Below are positions 21,959-23,584 of a stretch of DNA of 23,584 nt, piece after piece. How positions within the stretch are numbered: the stretch's first letter is position 1; each line of letters begins with the position of its first letter. The position numbers and the translations under genes are program-made. The notes below the pieces were generated by a model that searched no databases, had not been told where the DNA came from, and saw only the letters and a program-made list of their open reading frames with translations. The stretch comes from an uncultured Opitutia bacterium. Lineage in GTDB: Bacteria > Verrucomicrobiota > Verrucomicrobiae > Opitutales > MB11C04. The stretch lies in NCBI GenBank assembly GCA_913048545.1, contig CAJWWH010000015.1, positions 1 to 23,584 on the forward strand. Direction: 5' to 3'.

Positions 21959-23221
21959 ATGAATGTGGAAATGGATTGTTGGAAAGTATGGCGGAGAAAA
22001 ATCATTGGTTACGCCATGTTGGTTTTAATGTGTTGGGCGGGTTTTTGCAAATCCGCTTGCTTACATGCTCAGGGTGGAAAAAGAATTCTCCTCCCAGGGA
22101 TTGAAACGGAGTTGGCAAAAAAACAGATTGCGATTGACTTTGGGGATACATCGAAAGCGCTGAAACCATTATTGCAAAAGGCATTCTCCATCCATGGGGG
22201 GTTTCGCTTGAGCCATCCAAAAGAGAGTCAATTGAGTGTCACTTTTTCTTCCGAGGGTGGAGATAGTGTTCGAATTGCGGTCCGTTCTAGAAATGCAGGC
22301 AGCGGAGCAAAAATTTTAACCGCTGCAGGAGATTCATTGGAAAACGCCGTTTTGCGGGGGTGTGACAAGCTTGTCCGACAGACCCTGAAAATCCCCGGTT
22401 TTTTTGCGGGAAAATTTTCCTACCTATCCAACCTGTCCGGGCACAAGGAAATTTATGTGGCTAATTCGCTGATGACATCGAGCCGTCCGAATACAAACTT
22501 CAACAAGATTACCTTCAACGCCAGCTGGGACAAGAATGGACAGGGTCTGTTTTTTACAAGTAACCGACAGTTATTTAACAATATATTCTACCTCGATCTA
22601 TCTTCCCGAAAAATTCGCACCATCGCTGCCTATCGTGGCAGTAACCTGCGTGCCGTTCAAAATCCGAAGGATTCCAGTCTTGCTCTGATTCTATCAAGCA
22701 CCGGAAATCCTGAAGTGTGGACCGCCAAGCATCCCGGGGCCCGTCCCCAAAAGCTGACCACAAATAAAAGTAACGAATCCGGTCCATGCTGGTCTTCCGA
22801 CGGCCGTCGATTGATTGTCACTTCCGACAGTCGGGGAAAGCCTCAACTTCACGAGGTCTCGCTTTCCACCGGCAAACTAACGAGGATTGCCACCAATGTC
22901 AGTTCCCATTGTACCGAAGCATCCTGGAATCCCACTGATCCCTCGAGGTTAAGCTTCACGGCTGCAGTTGGCGGGGGTTTTCAGGTGTTTGAATACAGTT
23001 TTAATTCCAGAAAAAGCAGGCAGTTAACCCAAGGAAACGGACATGGTCTCCAATCCGTCTGGCTGAACGATGGCCGGCATATTGTCTACACCGAACGCTC
23101 TTCAAAAGGGAGCACCCGGTTAATGATTCTGGACACTGAATTGGAGGGGGCGCAGCCCAAGTCCCTTCATGGCTCGAGCTTTGGTAATTGTTCGCAGGCT
23201 AGTTTTTATTACCCAAATTGA
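21959..23221 (+). CDS. tolB: TolB-like exported beta-propeller protein
   Basis: TolB is the periplasmic propeller of the Tol-Pal envelope system. The 420-residue protein has a signal peptide (about residues 12-38: RRKIIGYAMLVLMCWAGF, ending near HAQ). An N-terminal domain of about 110 residues follows, then a propeller from about residue 160. Repeats of the PxWSxDGxx(I/L) type are visible: SWDKNGQGLFFTSNR, CWSSDGRRLIVTSDSRGKP, SWNPTDPSRLSFTA and VWLNDGRHIVYTE. Length and domain order fit TolB (about 430). No TolA, TolQ, TolR or Pal gene is in view, so a different propeller role is possible. The ATG at 21959 is the first of several (21971 is an alternative). A likely terminator follows at 23233-23257. 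Confidence 0.8.
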   Translation: MNVEMDCWKVWRRKIIGYAMLVLMCWAGFCKSACLHAQGGKRILLPGIETELAKKQIAIDFGDTSKALKPLLQKAFSIHGGFRLSHPKESQLSVTFSSEGGDSVRIAVRSRNAGSGAKILTAAGDSLENAVLRGCDKLVRQTLKIPGFFAGKFSYLSNLSGHKEIYVANSLMTSSRPNTNFNKITFNASWDKNGQGLFFTSNRQLFNNIFYLDLSSRKIRTIAAYRGSNLRAVQNPKDSSLALILSSTGNPEVWTAKHPGARPQKLTTNKSNESGPCWSSDGRRLIVTSDSRGKPQLHEVSLSTGKLTRIATNVSSHCTEASWNPTDPSRLSFTAAVGGGFQVFEYSFNSRKSRQLTQGNGHGLQSVWLNDGRHIVYTERSSKGSTRLMILDTELEGAQPKSLHGSSFGNCSQASFYYPN

Positions 23222-23232
23222 TTCGTTTTTTC

Positions 23233-23257
23233 TCGCCCGAACGGGTGAATCATTTTT
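23233..23257 (+). terminator. Likely intrinsic terminator after the tolB-like gene
   Basis: TCGCCC (23233-23238) and GGGTGA (23243-23248) form a 6-bp stem with one G-U pair and the loop GAAC. TTTTT begins 4 nt after the stem (23253-23257). It starts 12 nt after the TGA at 23221, so the next gene may need its own promoter or readthrough. Confidence 0.45.
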
Positions 23258-23271
23258 AGTGGATTATAACT

Positions 23272-23584
23272 ATGTCCCTTATTAGATTATTACTGCTATG
23301 GATAATTTCAGTTTCCGTTTTCACTGCTCAGGCGGAAAGAATTCTTATTGAATTACAGAATGGAAGTTCGGTTTCGGGTGAATTCGTTAAAAGAAATGCA
23401 GAGTATTGGATCGTGGATCTTGGCTTTGACTTAATCAAAATTCCGGAGCGAGAATGTTTGAAAGTTACCCGTAATCTGTCCGAGGAAAACCAGCAGGTTT
23501 CAGGAGAAGGGAATAATCTTTACCGGGAAAACCCGCGGGCTTCGGTGCAACCACTCGGCGGTTTGGTTGAAAGGCTGGGGGAAG
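23272..23584 (+). CDS. Secreted protein, N-terminal part (cut by right edge)
   Basis: An open frame starts at ATG 23272 and runs to the window end (104 complete codons). Residues 1 to about 21 (LIRLLLLWIISVSVFTAQA) are a clear signal peptide with an AQA cleavage site. A beta-rich stretch follows, RILIELQNGSSVSGEFVKRNAEYWIVDL. It resembles the small N-terminal domain found before other domains in secreted Verrucomicrobial proteins. The last part (SVQPLGGLVERLGE) may lead into a protease-like domain, but nothing visible proves this. It is 50 bp after the tolB-like gene with a terminator between. The product is unassigned. Confidence 0.75.
   Translation, partial: MSLIRLLLLWIISVSVFTAQAERILIELQNGSSVSGEFVKRNAEYWIVDLGFDLIKIPERECLKVTRNLSEENQQVSGEGNNLYRENPRASVQPLGGLVERLGE

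Noticed and set aside
21865..22104. Open frame from a TTG at 21865 overlapping the start of the tolB-like gene
   Set aside because: It overlaps the signal-peptide region of a well-supported gene by 146 bp in another frame, starts with TTG in a T-run and has no recognisable content.
1..23584. Mobile elements, CRISPR arrays, tRNA genes, riboswitches
   Set aside because: I saw no transposase or integrase frame, no regularly spaced repeats, no cloverleaf, and no gap longer than 152 bp that could hold a large structured RNA.

Overview
The window is a gene-dense stretch of ordinary bacterial chromosome. No base lies more than about 150 bp from a gene, and I see no mobile element, tRNA, rRNA, CRISPR array or prophage. 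The gene families point to the Planctomycetes-Verrucomicrobia-Chlamydiae group, most likely a Verrucomicrobiota (Opitutae-like) bacterium. The reasons are two exported PQQ-like beta-propeller proteins with the W-x-(R/F)-RG-x-N-x-x-G type N-terminus, a pyrophosphate-type phosphofructokinase, a bacterial Ski2/Suv3-like helicase, and Mrp and DUF971 proteins without their cysteines. Few genes have a clear Shine-Dalgarno site. This placement is an inference from protein features, not a phylogeny.

Layout. 1-1740 (minus): an exported SAM methyltransferase followed 9 nt later by a PQQ-like propeller gene that runs off the left edge. 1826-5506 (plus): ispH, purB and a PPi-dependent phosphofructokinase (isoprenoids, purines, glycolysis). 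5535-8853 (minus): folA, then lysA and a fungal-type cystathionine gamma-synthase-like gene. The last two overlap by GTGA and share a good sigma70-like promoter in front of lysA. 8925-11465 (plus): a large SF2 helicase, convergent with a second PQQ-like propeller (11462-13030, minus). 13105-18675 (minus): rhomboid protease, valS and a YjhG/YagF-type sugar-acid dehydratase. 18763-19469: a small orphan gene convergent with an FxsA-family membrane protein. 19555-21806: a DUF971 protein, a disordered acidic protein, rpmG (a 56-residue gene on the plus strand) and an Mrp/ApbC ATPase. 21959-23584 (plus): a TolB-like exported propeller, a likely terminator, and the start of another secreted protein cut by the right edge.

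How the genes relate. Most are housekeeping genes in short operons. The more unusual points are: (i) translational coupling of lysA to an STR2-like (fungal-type) PLP enzyme; (ii) an Mrp ATPase and a nearby DUF971 protein that together make the domain set of plant HCF101, both lacking the usual cysteine ligands; (iii) a Ski2/Suv3-like helicase with a DEYQ motif II and a roughly 480-residue C-terminal region I cannot assign; (iv) a SAM methyltransferase with a secretion signal. I do not see a convincing wholly new multi-gene system; the lysA/STR2-like pair and the cysteine-free Mrp/DUF971 pair are the best candidates for something under-described.
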